This document shows positions 1-6,156 of a stretch of 11,425 bases of DNA, piece by piece. Positions within the stretch are counted from its first letter, which is position 1. Each line of letters begins with the position of its first letter. Under the pieces are notes generated by a model, which did no database searches, was not told where the DNA came from, and saw only the letters and a program-made list of their open reading frames with translations. Origin of the DNA: MKRK01 sp001896915 (GTDB taxonomy: Bacteria; Bacillota; Clostridia; Oscillospirales; Acutalibacteraceae); contig CALJJF010000197.1 of the NCBI GenBank assembly GCA_937973935.1, positions 1 through 11,425 of the forward strand, written 5' to 3'. A program made the position numbers and the translations under genes.

Positions 1-44
1 TGCCTATAGAACGTGGTCAACTATCTTCACCCAAGCTCTCCCGG

Positions 45-129
45 CGTCATTGCGAGCGCTAGCGCGGCAATCCGTAACCCCTCTGTAGATTATGATCGGG
101 ATCAATGAGTAGCCACATCGGATTGCTGC
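45..129. repeat. REP/MITE-like palindromic repeat, degenerate
   Basis: The left end reads CGTCATTGCGAGCG followed by a perfect 10-base palindrome (GCGCTAGCGC, 56-65) and then GCGGCAATCCG. An inverted partner, CGGATTGCTGC (119-129), matches this last 11-mer with one mismatch. The CGTCATTGCGAGCG...GCGGCAATCCG pattern resembles short dispersed non-coding repeats common in many bacterial genomes, which usually end in a mirrored CGCAATGACG. That mirrored end is not recognisable here, so this copy seems decayed or truncated on its right side. Copy number in the genome cannot be judged from one window. Confidence 0.6.
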
Positions 130-334
130 TACGAAGGGTACATTTGTTGTGATTTGAAGGGTATGGATTGATACCTCAATCCATTCATATGATTCTTCCA
201 TCTTCTTTTTTATACAATTGAGTAAAAAGTAAGAAGCTATCCTTCCTGACCTATTGATAGGGAGATGTACAATACAATGGAAGCCGGTCTTGTTTTTAAC
301 AAATGGTTCTCTGCATCAGGCTCTACTCATAAAT

Positions 335-373
335 AAAGGGGATCCTGCACAAAAATGTGCAGGATCCCCTTTT
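335..373 (-). terminator. Intrinsic terminator of the transporter/surface-protein operon
   Basis: A perfect 16-bp stem (335-350 with 357-372) closes a 6-base loop. On the minus strand it is followed by CTTTATTTAT, a loosely T-rich tract. It lies 28 bases past the stop of the TSCPD gene, the last gene of the minus-strand operon. The plus strand also ends in TTTT, so the hairpin may work in both directions. Confidence 0.85.
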
Positions 374-401
374 GGCTAGCCCGACGACAATCAGGGAAGC
401 T

Positions 402-671
402 TTATTTTGTTATGTTCTGAAAGGAAGTGTCCCATGCTGAACGAACGGCTTTTGCCATTTGAGCCGAGCAGGATGTGCCCTTGTCTTCACAGGTCACATC
501 GGCAAAATACTCCTCTACCTGCTGGACGGTCATTCCTATGCTCACCTTACTGATCGCCTTCAGATTCCCGTCACAACCTCCTTCAAACGCAACATTTTTT
601 ACAATATCACCTTCCAGTTCTACCGTAATGGAGCAGGGACAGACGCCCTCCGGGATATAAGTATACTGCAT
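402..671 (-). CDS. TSCPD domain protein (TIGR03905-like)
   Basis: This small cytoplasmic protein of 89 residues consists almost entirely of one TSCPD domain. The visible pattern is YIPEGVC near the N-terminus, a central GGCDGNLKAISK (31-42) and the namesake TSC at 66-68, here TSCSAQ in place of the usual TSCPDQ. Five cysteines (11, 13, 33, 61, 68) suggest metal or thiol chemistry. The same domain occurs at the C-terminus of some class II ribonucleotide reductases, and stand-alone copies of about 80 residues are common in Clostridia with no settled function. The frame can be extended upstream to 791, but the ATG at 671 has a GGAAG site seven bases upstream and gives the family's usual length. 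The extension has neither. The gene is last in the operon, 156 bases after the surface protein gene, and may be partly uncoupled from it. Confidence 0.85.
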   Translation of the reverse strand: MQYTYIPEGVCPCSITVELEGDIVKNVAFEGGCDGNLKAISKVSIGMTVQQVEEYFADVTCEDKGTSCSAQMAKAVRSAWDTSFQNITK

Positions 672-732
672 AGATTTCTTCCAACTTTCTGCGAAATTAG
701 AGTTATGTTTTTCAGTATGGGGATGGTTGTTT

Positions 733-770
733 GTAACTTTTATAAAAACGTGCATGGATTCACGAGTTAC
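733..770 (-). other. Weak hairpin with a T tract between the surface-protein and TSCPD genes
   Basis: On the minus strand, GTAACT and AGTTAC (6 bp) enclose an inner CGTG/CACG hairpin that is followed directly by TTTTTATAAA. The inner hairpin plus T5 resembles a weak terminator or attenuator. It could lower read-through from the upstream genes into the TSCPD gene. The inner stem is only 4 bp, so chance is a real possibility. Confidence 0.25.
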
Positions 771-827
771 GATTTTCACACCGGTTTCCAAAAGACGATT
801 CTTTGTGACGGTGTAAGCCCATTCAAA

Positions 828-3149
828 TTATCTGCCGGCGTTGCTTTTTCCGAAAATCCGTGTCGGGTTGCCTGTAACGACCACCAGAGAGAGGGATACA
901 AGGGCAAGACCAAGTGCGAACAAGGGGAAGTTAACGTCGCCGGTGTCCGGGCTATCGTCCTCAACTTTGTCAACATTGTCGGTTGGAGAAGCAGGCGCCA
1001 AGGCTTTCAGTCCATTGTAGGCAGCTGCTAATTCGGCATAAGCGGTATTCAAAACTTCACTGTTGCTTTCAAAGGAACCGACCTGCTGGGCAGCGGTCAG
1101 ACGAACCCCTGTAAGGCTTGCATTTACCTTTGCCAAATCAGCAGCTCTTGCTTCCTCCTGGGCATTGGCGACAAACGCCGCTGTGCTCTTACCGGTTCCA
1201 ACTGCTAATTTGAGTGCCGCATATGTCTCCGGCGTATAGTCGGTCTCATCCAGTGTTTCTGCGTCGGTCGCCAGCTCTTTCAGCGCTGTGGCGACAAAGG
1301 TATCAAAGGTTTCGTTCAATCCTGACCAATAGGCTCTTGAAATGACGGGGGTGTTCACACCGCGTTTGTCATATCCGTTTTCGTCCTTGTTGGCGGCTAT
1401 ATTTGTTTTTGGTGTAGAGGCGTTGGTGTCAATATTGTAATTGCCCAAACCGTGTACGGTGTCGGGATTGCCGTTGTTGTTGATATATTCCTGATATTCA
1501 AACACTCTTCCTTGGGTGCTGGAGTAGTAGCCAAACGTACCGGGTGCTGCCAGATTGGCACCGCTGTACCAGAGCTGTTCAAACAAGCTGATCACTGTGG
1601 CGGACTTTCCGTTTGCATCCTTGTGGTCCTTGTTATAGAAAACCAATGCCGGATATTGAATACGGGATGCCCAACGGGCGTTTTCCGATACAGGGGCAGG
1701 GTTCCCTGTTTCTCCCGGGATTTTTTCATAAATGGAATAACCGTTGCGTGAACCGCCGTTGTAGTAACGGTAGGCCTTCTTTTCCGCTTCGGTAAGAGCT
1801 GGCTGGTTTGCAGCGGCACGTCTCAATTCTTCAGATGCAATGAAATTGTCATAGTCGTTGTCGAAACGTGTTTTAATCCCGTCAGGACCGATGTTATTGA
1901 AAACATTTGTAAATAAATCAATGTATAGTCCGGAAATATAGGTTCTTTCACTGTTTCGGATGGAGGTTATGCTGTTATTGGTCGTGCTGTCCAGCTCAGG
2001 GTCAAAGAAATATATCTTATCCAGATTATATTTCAGCGCATAGTCATAAATGTTTCTTAAATTTGCAAAACCGTTGGGGCACCACAAGCCTGTAAACAGA
2101 ATGGCGTGATTTCCTTCGGAGTCCAAAACACCCCGGAGTTCTTCGTATGTAACTACCTCAAAGGGTATTTTGGTATCGCTTTCGGTAAACAGCTTCAAGT
2201 CACTGCCGTATTGGGGAACGCCATTGACCGTAATGGGTGTTCCGTCAACGTTTAAAAGCTTTCTTGTGTTTGTTCCGTATGCGGCCTTAAAGCGTGCATT
2301 TTCGTTTTCACGATAATATTCGGATTGGGAAACATTCACACTGCTTGCAACCTTTTTGCCGCCGACAGTGGTGGATATTTTATCAAACTGTGCACGCAGT
2401 CCGGCTTTGAAGGCTTCCACTGTTGCCGCATTTCCAAAGTCGGCTGTTGTATCATCCCAGCTAAAAGAGGTAACCAGCGGGGAGCCGGCATTGTCTTTGT
2501 TCCAGATTAAAATAGACGGGGTGGATAGATCAGAAGCATCATGGGGATCGGATTGTTCCCCATTGCCAAGAAGGGATTTGGCCAGTGCGTCGCCTCTTTG
2601 GCGATAGTAAACCTTTGAGTTATATTCTGCTGTGGTATTATAATCAGCAGCAACACCGGGATCTTCAAAAATATCAATAGAGCTTTCTGCTTTGCCGTCA
2701 AGATGATTGTCAAAGTTATAGATTGCTCCGATGGAATATTCTTTGGCAACCTCATTGATATATCCGATGGAGGCCTGCAATTCGGGCGTCCAGGTTCCTC
2801 CCAGCAAGAAGATGTGGTTGCCTGATTTGACATTCACTTCATAGCTGCGGCTGTTGCTCCATTTGGCGGTTTCAGCATTGTAGGTAGCCCAAAAGCTTTG
2901 GGCGCCGTTGTGGATGCCGCCGAGGAAATAGTGATAGATCTGGGCAAATTCAGCGGTTTGAAACACGTGGTTTTTGTCGGTCAGTTTTGGGTATTTGTCG
3001 GTAAAAAAGTCATAGCTGCTGACCAGAGATTTCGGGGCAGCTGCTTTGTCGGCTGCAAAAGCGGAAAATAGGGTCTGGGGAACCAGCGATGTAATCAAAA
3101 GCACAGCTGCGAATAAAATCGCAAGATGCTTCTTGTATTTTTTTATCAT
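828..3149 (-). CDS. Sortase-anchored surface protein with two degenerate thioredoxin-like domains
   Basis: This 773-residue exported protein starts with a signal peptide (KKYKKH, hydrophobic core 9-30, likely cleavage near AFA-ADK at 33). Two similar blocks follow. Block 1 has NHIFLLGGTWTPE (111-123) and PSILIWNKD (211-219). Block 2 has NHAILFTGLWCPN (347-359) and PALVFYNKD (500-508). Each looks like a thioredoxin fold: a strand leading to W-x-P at the active-site position, a helix, and later a strand after a candidate cis-proline. Neither keeps CxxC. Block 1 has no cysteine, and Cys357 in block 2 is the only cysteine in the protein. Residues 622-715 resemble a FIVAR-type helical domain (DYTPETYAAL). 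The C-terminus has SPDTGD (733-738), a hydrophobic segment (740-758) and a basic tail. SPDTG fits the (S/P)PxTG motif of Clostridioides difficile sortase B. AAGGAG lies seven bases before the ATG. The function is unknown; thiol exchange at the cell surface or simple adhesion are both possible. Confidence 0.8.
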   Translation of the reverse strand: MIKKYKKHLAILFAAVLLITSLVPQTLFSAFAADKAAAPKSLVSSYDFFTDKYPKLTDKNHVFQTAEFAQIYHYFLGGIHNGAQSFWATYNAETAKWSNSRSYEVNVKSGNHIFLLGGTWTPELQASIGYINEVAKEYSIGAIYNFDNHLDGKAESSIDIFEDPGVAADYNTTAEYNSKVYYRQRGDALAKSLLGNGEQSDPHDASDLSTPSILIWNKDNAGSPLVTSFSWDDTTADFGNAATVEAFKAGLRAQFDKISTTVGGKKVASSVNVSQSEYYRENENARFKAAYGTNTRKLLNVDGTPITVNGVPQYGSDLKLFTESDTKIPFEVVTYEELRGVLDSEGNHAILFTGLWCPNGFANLRNIYDYALKYNLDKIYFFDPELDSTTNNSITSIRNSERTYISGLYIDLFTNVFNNIGPDGIKTRFDNDYDNFIASEELRRAAANQPALTEAEKKAYRYYNGGSRNGYSIYEKIPGETGNPAPVSENARWASRIQYPALVFYNKDHKDANGKSATVISLFEQLWYSGANLAAPGTFGYYSSTQGRVFEYQEYINNNGNPDTVHGLGNYNIDTNASTPKTNIAANKDENGYDKRGVNTPVISRAYWSGLNETFDTFVATALKELATDAETLDETDYTPETYAALKLAVGTGKSTAAFVANAQEEARAADLAKVNASLTGVRLTAAQQVGSFESNSEVLNTAYAELAAAYNGLKALAPASPTDNVDKVEDDSPDTGDVNFPLFALGLALVSLSLVVVTGNPTRIFGKSNAGR

Positions 3150-3195
3150 ATATATTCTCCTTATTGATTCAAGTTAGGGATAAAACAATCCGGGT

Positions 3196-3633
3196 TTAGT
3201 GGCACTCGCCGTCCCATTCATCGTCACTGCCGCCGGCAACTGTGGCAGCAGGAGCTTTCGTGGTTTTGGGTGCGGTGGTGTTTACGGGTGATTTTACAGT
3301 GGTTGCCGGAGCTTTGGTGGTCGGCGTCTTTCCCGCTTGGGTTGCAGCAACGGGGACAGAAGTGATCTTTGCTGTTGTCTGTCCTGCCGCCAATGTTCCT
3401 GCTTGGGTTGCAACAGTGGTCTGTAGCTCCGTATTGTCAGCGAGGGTTGTTTCCGTAACCGCCGTGGTGTTTTGCACTGTGCTTGAAACCCCTCCGTCGG
3501 CAGGTTGTGTTGTTGTCGTGACAACATTGGTTTTATTTGCTTTTGAAGCGGACGCCTTTTCGCTATATTGAGCAAAAGTAACGCCACCTGTGATGGCTGT
3601 AAAAGCCAATAATATAACCAGTAATTTTTTCAT
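3196..3633 (-). CDS. Secreted Thr-rich protein with a C-terminal Cys-His
   Basis: I recognise no family. The 145-residue protein begins with a clear signal peptide (MKKLLVILLAF..., cleavage probably after VTFA at 21). About a quarter of the rest is threonine (30 of 123), mixed with Pro, Ala, Val and Lys and with recurring TTKAP units near the end. This is the look of an extended, possibly O-glycosylated, stalk. It ends in an acidic tail, DDEWDGECH, whose Cys144 is the only cysteine. There is no sortase motif, lipobox or second membrane segment, so the protein should be released or held by a partner. The ATG at 3633 was chosen over a TTG 15 bases upstream because GGAG sits nine bases before it and KKLL then follows directly. 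It lies 45 bases after the transporter gene and 46 before the surface protein gene, which strongly suggests one transcript. Confidence 0.75.
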   Translation of the reverse strand: MKKLLVILLAFTAITGGVTFAQYSEKASASKANKTNVVTTTTQPADGGVSSTVQNTTAVTETTLADNTELQTTVATQAGTLAAGQTTAKITSVPVAATQAGKTPTTKAPATTVKSPVNTTAPKTTKAPAATVAGGSDDEWDGECH

Positions 3634-3678
3634 TTCAATGATCTCCAATCGTAAGATACTATGGGTTTTTATGATCGG

Positions 3679-5052
3679 CTACGCTTCTGTGGCAACCAGC
3701 GGAAGTGAGGAGGGAGCGGGTTGACGATCATAAAAGATGTCTTCATTCAGCTCGCCGGTTTGTCTTGCAACAATTGCTGCCGAAACACATTGGCAGGACA
3801 CGTTAGTCGGAGTTCTTGCCATACCGACAATAAAGCTGATCGGCATGAGTAAAACAAAAACCTCCAGGGGAAGACCTGCTGTTGTAAACACCGCAGTAGC
3901 GGTAATAACAGCTGTTCCCGAAACGCCCGCCGTTCCGTAGGAAACAGCCAAGGCGATAATGCCCAGTGTTACATATTGGACGGGAGTATAGGGCAGCTTC
4001 AGATAATTGATGGTAAACACCGCCAGCGCCACAGGCCAGATTCCTGCACAGCCCGGCATGCCGACGGTTGCACCGATGGAAGCGGTAAAGTTTGAAACCT
4101 CTTCCTTTACGCCCACCTTTTTAATCAGGCTGTTGATGGTCGTTGGCAAAACCGCAATGGTGCTTTGGGTGGTAAAGCCCATAATAAGCGCCCCTGAAAT
4201 TTTCTTAAAAAACCTTACCGGGCTTAGCTTTGCCACGAATTTTACAAGAAGACCGCCAACCACAAATGTCTGAAGGATGCACAAAACATAGATGACAACG
4301 ATGATAAGTAAAAGCGGAAGCAGAGCGGAAAGCTTGCTGCCTGTTTTTACTGCGGCATCGGCCGCCAAGGGCAGTACGATGAATGGAATGAGGTCAACGA
4401 TATAGCCCACCACTTTGTAGACCAGTTCTTTTGCTGCCTCAATAAAATTCTTGAACGGCTCAACCTTTTGCTTTTCGCCGTAGGTAATATAGGCAACCGC
4501 AAGGGCAAGAGCAAAAAGAATGATCGGAATAATGCGGTTATCGGCCATTTCCGCAACAATATTGCGGGGGAAAAAGCCTGTCAGCACATCGGTGAATTTT
4601 GTGCCGATGTTTTCATATTTTGTTGCATTAAGCCCCTCAATCGAAAGGGATACATTCTTGCCCACCCCGATTGCGGTACAGACGATCAATGTTAACACAA
4701 TGGAGATCACCGTGTGAATTGTCAGCCAAAAGATGGATTTTGATCCAAGCGTTTTTAGTTGCTTCGCGTTGTTGAGCTGTGTTACGCTTGACAAAATAGC
4801 CACAAATACCAAGGGAACAACCAACGCTTCGGTGATTCCTATGTAAATGGTTCCGATTAACCGGACATATTCCAGATTGTTGGCAAAATACTGGTTATCG
4901 CGAAACACAATTCCCACACCAATACCCAATATAAGTGAAATCACAAACTGAAGATTCCAATTCAGCCCCCTTTTGCCAAGAAAGAAGATGAGCCAAAACA
5001 TCAGGGCAACAACGCCCAGCGCAAACAAAGCCAACCAGTTGGTAGAAAACAT
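3679..5052 (-). CDS. SLC1-fold (DAACS) amino-acid symporter, TcyP-like cystine-type
   Basis: This is a membrane carrier of 457 residues, the usual size for the dicarboxylate/amino acid:cation symporter family. Many hydrophobic segments are visible from residue 8 on. The C-terminal transport core is clear: hairpin 1 near FTTQSTIAVLP (293-303), GATVGMPGCAG (327-337), hairpin 2 near GTAGVSGTA (373-381), and the last helix with MARTPTNVS (411-419). GMPGCAG in place of the glutamate-carrier NMDGT resembles the TcyP/YdjN branch, which imports L-cystine, so cystine or a related amino acid is the best guess. The family position is firm and the substrate is not. The helix-8 aspartate that binds the amino group in GltPh is Gly410 here. 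The start ATG follows GAGGGG at eleven bases. The gene leads an operon with two exported proteins and is preceded by a structured leader and an 18-bp shared motif. Confidence 0.82.
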   Translation of the reverse strand: MFSTNWLALFALGVVALMFWLIFFLGKRGLNWNLQFVISLILGIGVGIVFRDNQYFANNLEYVRLIGTIYIGITEALVVPLVFVAILSSVTQLNNAKQLKTLGSKSIFWLTIHTVISIVLTLIVCTAIGVGKNVSLSIEGLNATKYENIGTKFTDVLTGFFPRNIVAEMADNRIIPIILFALALAVAYITYGEKQKVEPFKNFIEAAKELVYKVVGYIVDLIPFIVLPLAADAAVKTGSKLSALLPLLLIIVVIYVLCILQTFVVGGLLVKFVAKLSPVRFFKKISGALIMGFTTQSTIAVLPTTINSLIKKVGVKEEVSNFTASIGATVGMPGCAGIWPVALAVFTINYLKLPYTPVQYVTLGIIALAVSYGTAGVSGTAVITATAVFTTAGLPLEVFVLLMPISFIVGMARTPTNVSCQCVSAAIVARQTGELNEDIFYDRQPAPSSLPLVATEA

Positions 5053-5068
5053 AACTTCTTTAACCCCT

Positions 5069-5162
5069 CAACGATGTATTTCTGACGGAAACAGTTTTAT
5101 TTATTCGCACTTTTCGGAAAAGGTTGCGGTCCTTTCCATGAAAAGTGCCCGGTACATCGTTG
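5069..5162 (-). promoter_or_regulatory. Large nested hairpin in the transporter leader
   Basis: Two inverted repeats are nested. The outer one pairs CAACGATGTA (5069-5078) with TACATCGTTG (5153-5162), a perfect 10 bp. The inner one pairs GCACTTTTC+GGAAAAGG (5107-5123) with CCTTTCC+GAAAAGTGC (5131-5148), about 16 bp with small bulges and a 7-base loop. In the minus-strand RNA the outer stem ends directly before the AGGGG of the transporter's ribosome binding site. Folding could therefore influence translation of the transporter. There is no T tract, so it is not a plain terminator. A palindromic mobile repeat is the alternative. Confidence 0.55.
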
Positions 5163-5231
5163 CCCGGAATTGTTGTGGCCAAGCATCCCTTTGGAAACCG
5201 GCACGATGGATGGTCTGTCAATTGTTTTCAT
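5097..5231 (-). CDS. Possible 44-residue leader peptide or small protein
   Basis: A short frame on the minus strand starts at an ATG with a strong GAGGTGAGG site six bases upstream, the best ribosome binding site in this leader. It encodes 44 residues beginning MKTIDRPSIVPVSKG and ending KSANK, basic, with no signal peptide or membrane segment and one cysteine (codon 26). I recognise no family. It lies between the shared 18-bp motif and the transporter gene, and its last 22 codons overlap the nested hairpin at 5069-5162. The cysteine codon falls inside the outer stem. It may therefore be a regulatory leader peptide whose translation opens the hairpin. It could equally be a chance frame beside a purine-rich stretch. 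Confidence 0.45.
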   Translation of the reverse strand: MKTIDRPSIVPVSKGMLGHNNSGQRCTGHFSWKGPQPFPKSANK

Positions 5232-5259
5232 TTCAAGCCTCACCTCTCGTTTTACTTTA

Positions 5260-5277
5260 CATATCTGTATAGTATGT
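5260..5277 (-). promoter_or_regulatory. Shared 18-bp operator-like motif, copy 2 (transporter operon)
   Basis: ACATACTATACAGATATG on the minus strand is identical in all 18 bases to the copy at 6104-6121 before the DUF1847 gene. Here it lies 28 bases before the leader ORF start and directly after a possible -10 box, TAAAAT (5278-5283). No good -35 box is visible. The ends are dyad-symmetric (ACATA...TATGT in this copy), as expected for a dimeric repressor site. The regulator is not encoded in the window. Confidence 0.6.
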
Positions 5278-5286
5278 ATTTTAGAT

Positions 5287-5333
5287 AAAAAAATTTAACG
5301 CCTGTTACACGAAATCAATTGAGAAGGCGCTAA
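5287..5333 (-). terminator. Terminator of the DUF1847 gene
   Basis: On the minus strand TTAGCGCC (5326-5333) can pair with GGCGTTAA (5295-5302), 8 bp with one G-U pair, across a loop of 23 bases. A run of seven T follows (5287-5293). The TAG stop codon of the gene (5330-5332) sits inside the stem. The long loop makes it weaker than the other terminators, but the position is right. It separates the gene from the transporter operon. Confidence 0.6.
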
Positions 5334-5971
5334 TCCTTAAAACGGGAATAAATGCCTTCACTGGTATAAAGAGCGCCAACCGGGTTGTGGCACAACACCC
5401 TGTCTTTTACGATAAGGGTTGTTACAGGTGCCTTTGAATGCATGGTAAATACCATGTCATGGCCACAGCAGAGACCCATGATAATATTAAAATCGGTTTT
5501 TTGTAAATTCAACGCTTCGGCCTGTACAATAGGGTTACACATGCTTTCATGTCCTGTGCCGCGATTGAGCTTATGTTCATTGGGAATGCCAATCTCGCTT
5601 TTATCGATGGCGCCAACCTTACAGCACACGGTGTAATAATGAATGCCCCGTTTGTCAAAGATTTTGGTGAGCAGCCTGGTCTCTGCCATCAATCCCATAC
5701 AGGAAGCAATGCCGACCTTTTTTGCGCCCATTCTGTGATAAAACTCCACGACCTCTTCCACTCGGGTCAGCTTGCCGTAAAAAACACCTTCTACTTCAGC
5801 CGATGTCTTGAGAATTTTAGAAAGACGTTTGCTGTTTTTGATTCTTTTCACCACGGCTTCGTTTGTGTCCCCGCCCAATGTTTCTGTCAGGCAAAATTCA
5901 GGATATTTGGCACAGTCTCCACTTTTGCAGCCTTGCGTATGGCAATCAGCGCAGGAAAATTCACTTTTCAT
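5330..5971 (-). CDS. DUF1847 cysteine-rich, probably metal-binding protein
   Basis: This is a soluble cytoplasmic protein of 213 residues that matches the DUF1847 family along its length. The N-terminus has a dense cysteine cluster (Cys 7, 10, 15, 20, 27), followed by TRVEEVVEFYHRMG (69-82), KKVGIASCMGLMAE (84-97), CCKVGAIDKSEIGIP (116-130), MCNPIVQAEALN (144-155), GLCCGHD (166-172) and the closing APVTTLIVKDRVLCHNPVGALY (181-202). Twelve cysteines in all, several conserved in the family, suggest metal or thiol binding, but no activity is established. The ATG at 5971 is preferred: AGGG lies about ten bases upstream, whereas a GTG three codons earlier overlaps that site. The gene has its own consensus promoter and terminator, and shares an 18-bp operator-like motif with the transporter operon next to it. 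This suggests a common signal. Confidence 0.9.
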   Translation of the reverse strand: MKSEFSCADCHTQGCKSGDCAKYPEFCLTETLGGDTNEAVVKRIKNSKRLSKILKTSAEVEGVFYGKLTRVEEVVEFYHRMGAKKVGIASCMGLMAETRLLTKIFDKRGIHYYTVCCKVGAIDKSEIGIPNEHKLNRGTGHESMCNPIVQAEALNLQKTDFNIIMGLCCGHDMVFTMHSKAPVTTLIVKDRVLCHNPVGALYTSEGIYSRFKD

Positions 5972-6103
5972 GTTGTTCACACCCTCATATGTAGCTTTCT
6001 ATAGAATTGTATCGTAATTTTGTCATTTGCGGCTTTCGAGCAACCAGGCTCTTCTTTTGTCCTTTCATAAGGCGCTATCAACAAATAATATTTACCGTTT
6101 ATT

Positions 6104-6121
6104 CATATCTGTATAGTATGT
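6104..6121 (-). promoter_or_regulatory. Shared 18-bp operator-like motif, copy 1 (DUF1847 promoter)
   Basis: ACATACTATACAGATATG on the minus strand begins six bases after the TATAAT box, so its first base is about where transcription should start. A protein bound here would block initiation, which fits a repressor of an otherwise very strong promoter. The same 18 bases recur at 5260-5277. Confidence 0.65.
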
Positions 6122-6127
6122 TAATGA

Positions 6128-6156
6128 ATTATATGCGGTGGAAACCCTTTTGTCAA
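6128..6156 (-). promoter_or_regulatory. Consensus sigma-A promoter of the DUF1847 gene
   Basis: On the minus strand TTGACA (6151-6156) and TATAAT (6128-6133) both match consensus at every base, with the ideal 17-base spacer. The transcript would have a leader of about 150 bases. The leader holds a 27-codon frame (6071-5988 region) without a ribosome binding site, which I do not call as a gene. Confidence 0.85.

Larger units (their letters stand above)
1..401. other. Gene-free flank downstream of the minus-strand operon
   Basis: No coding region is convincing here. The longest open frame (minus strand, 4-201) runs straight through a REP-like repeat and has no ribosome binding site, so it is most likely an artefact. 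The stretch holds the repeat at 45-129, then about 200 bases of AT-rich sequence in which I see no promoter or structure, and finally the terminator at 335-373. Confidence 0.6.

Noticed and set aside
4..201. 65-residue minus-strand open frame at the left edge
   Set aside because: It runs through the REP-like repeat, has no ribosome binding site and resembles translated repeat sequence.
672..791. N-terminal extension of the TSCPD protein to 791
   Set aside because: There is no binding site at the upstream start, the extra residues look unlike the family, and the ATG at 671 has a good GGAAG site.
459..1031. 190-residue plus-strand open frame
   Set aside because: It lies antisense over the TSCPD gene and the end of the surface-protein gene, has no binding site, and both opposed genes have clear family or export features.
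5232..5260. M-box or lysine riboswitch, suggested by AGGTGAGGC before the leader ORF
   Set aside because: The other conserved segments of these riboswitches are absent. The sequence is better explained as a strong ribosome binding site.
5988..6071. 27-codon frame in the DUF1847 leader, whose stop touches the gene's ribosome binding site
   Set aside because: It has no ribosome binding site of its own and no recognisable sequence. Coupled translation is conceivable, but nothing supports it beyond position.
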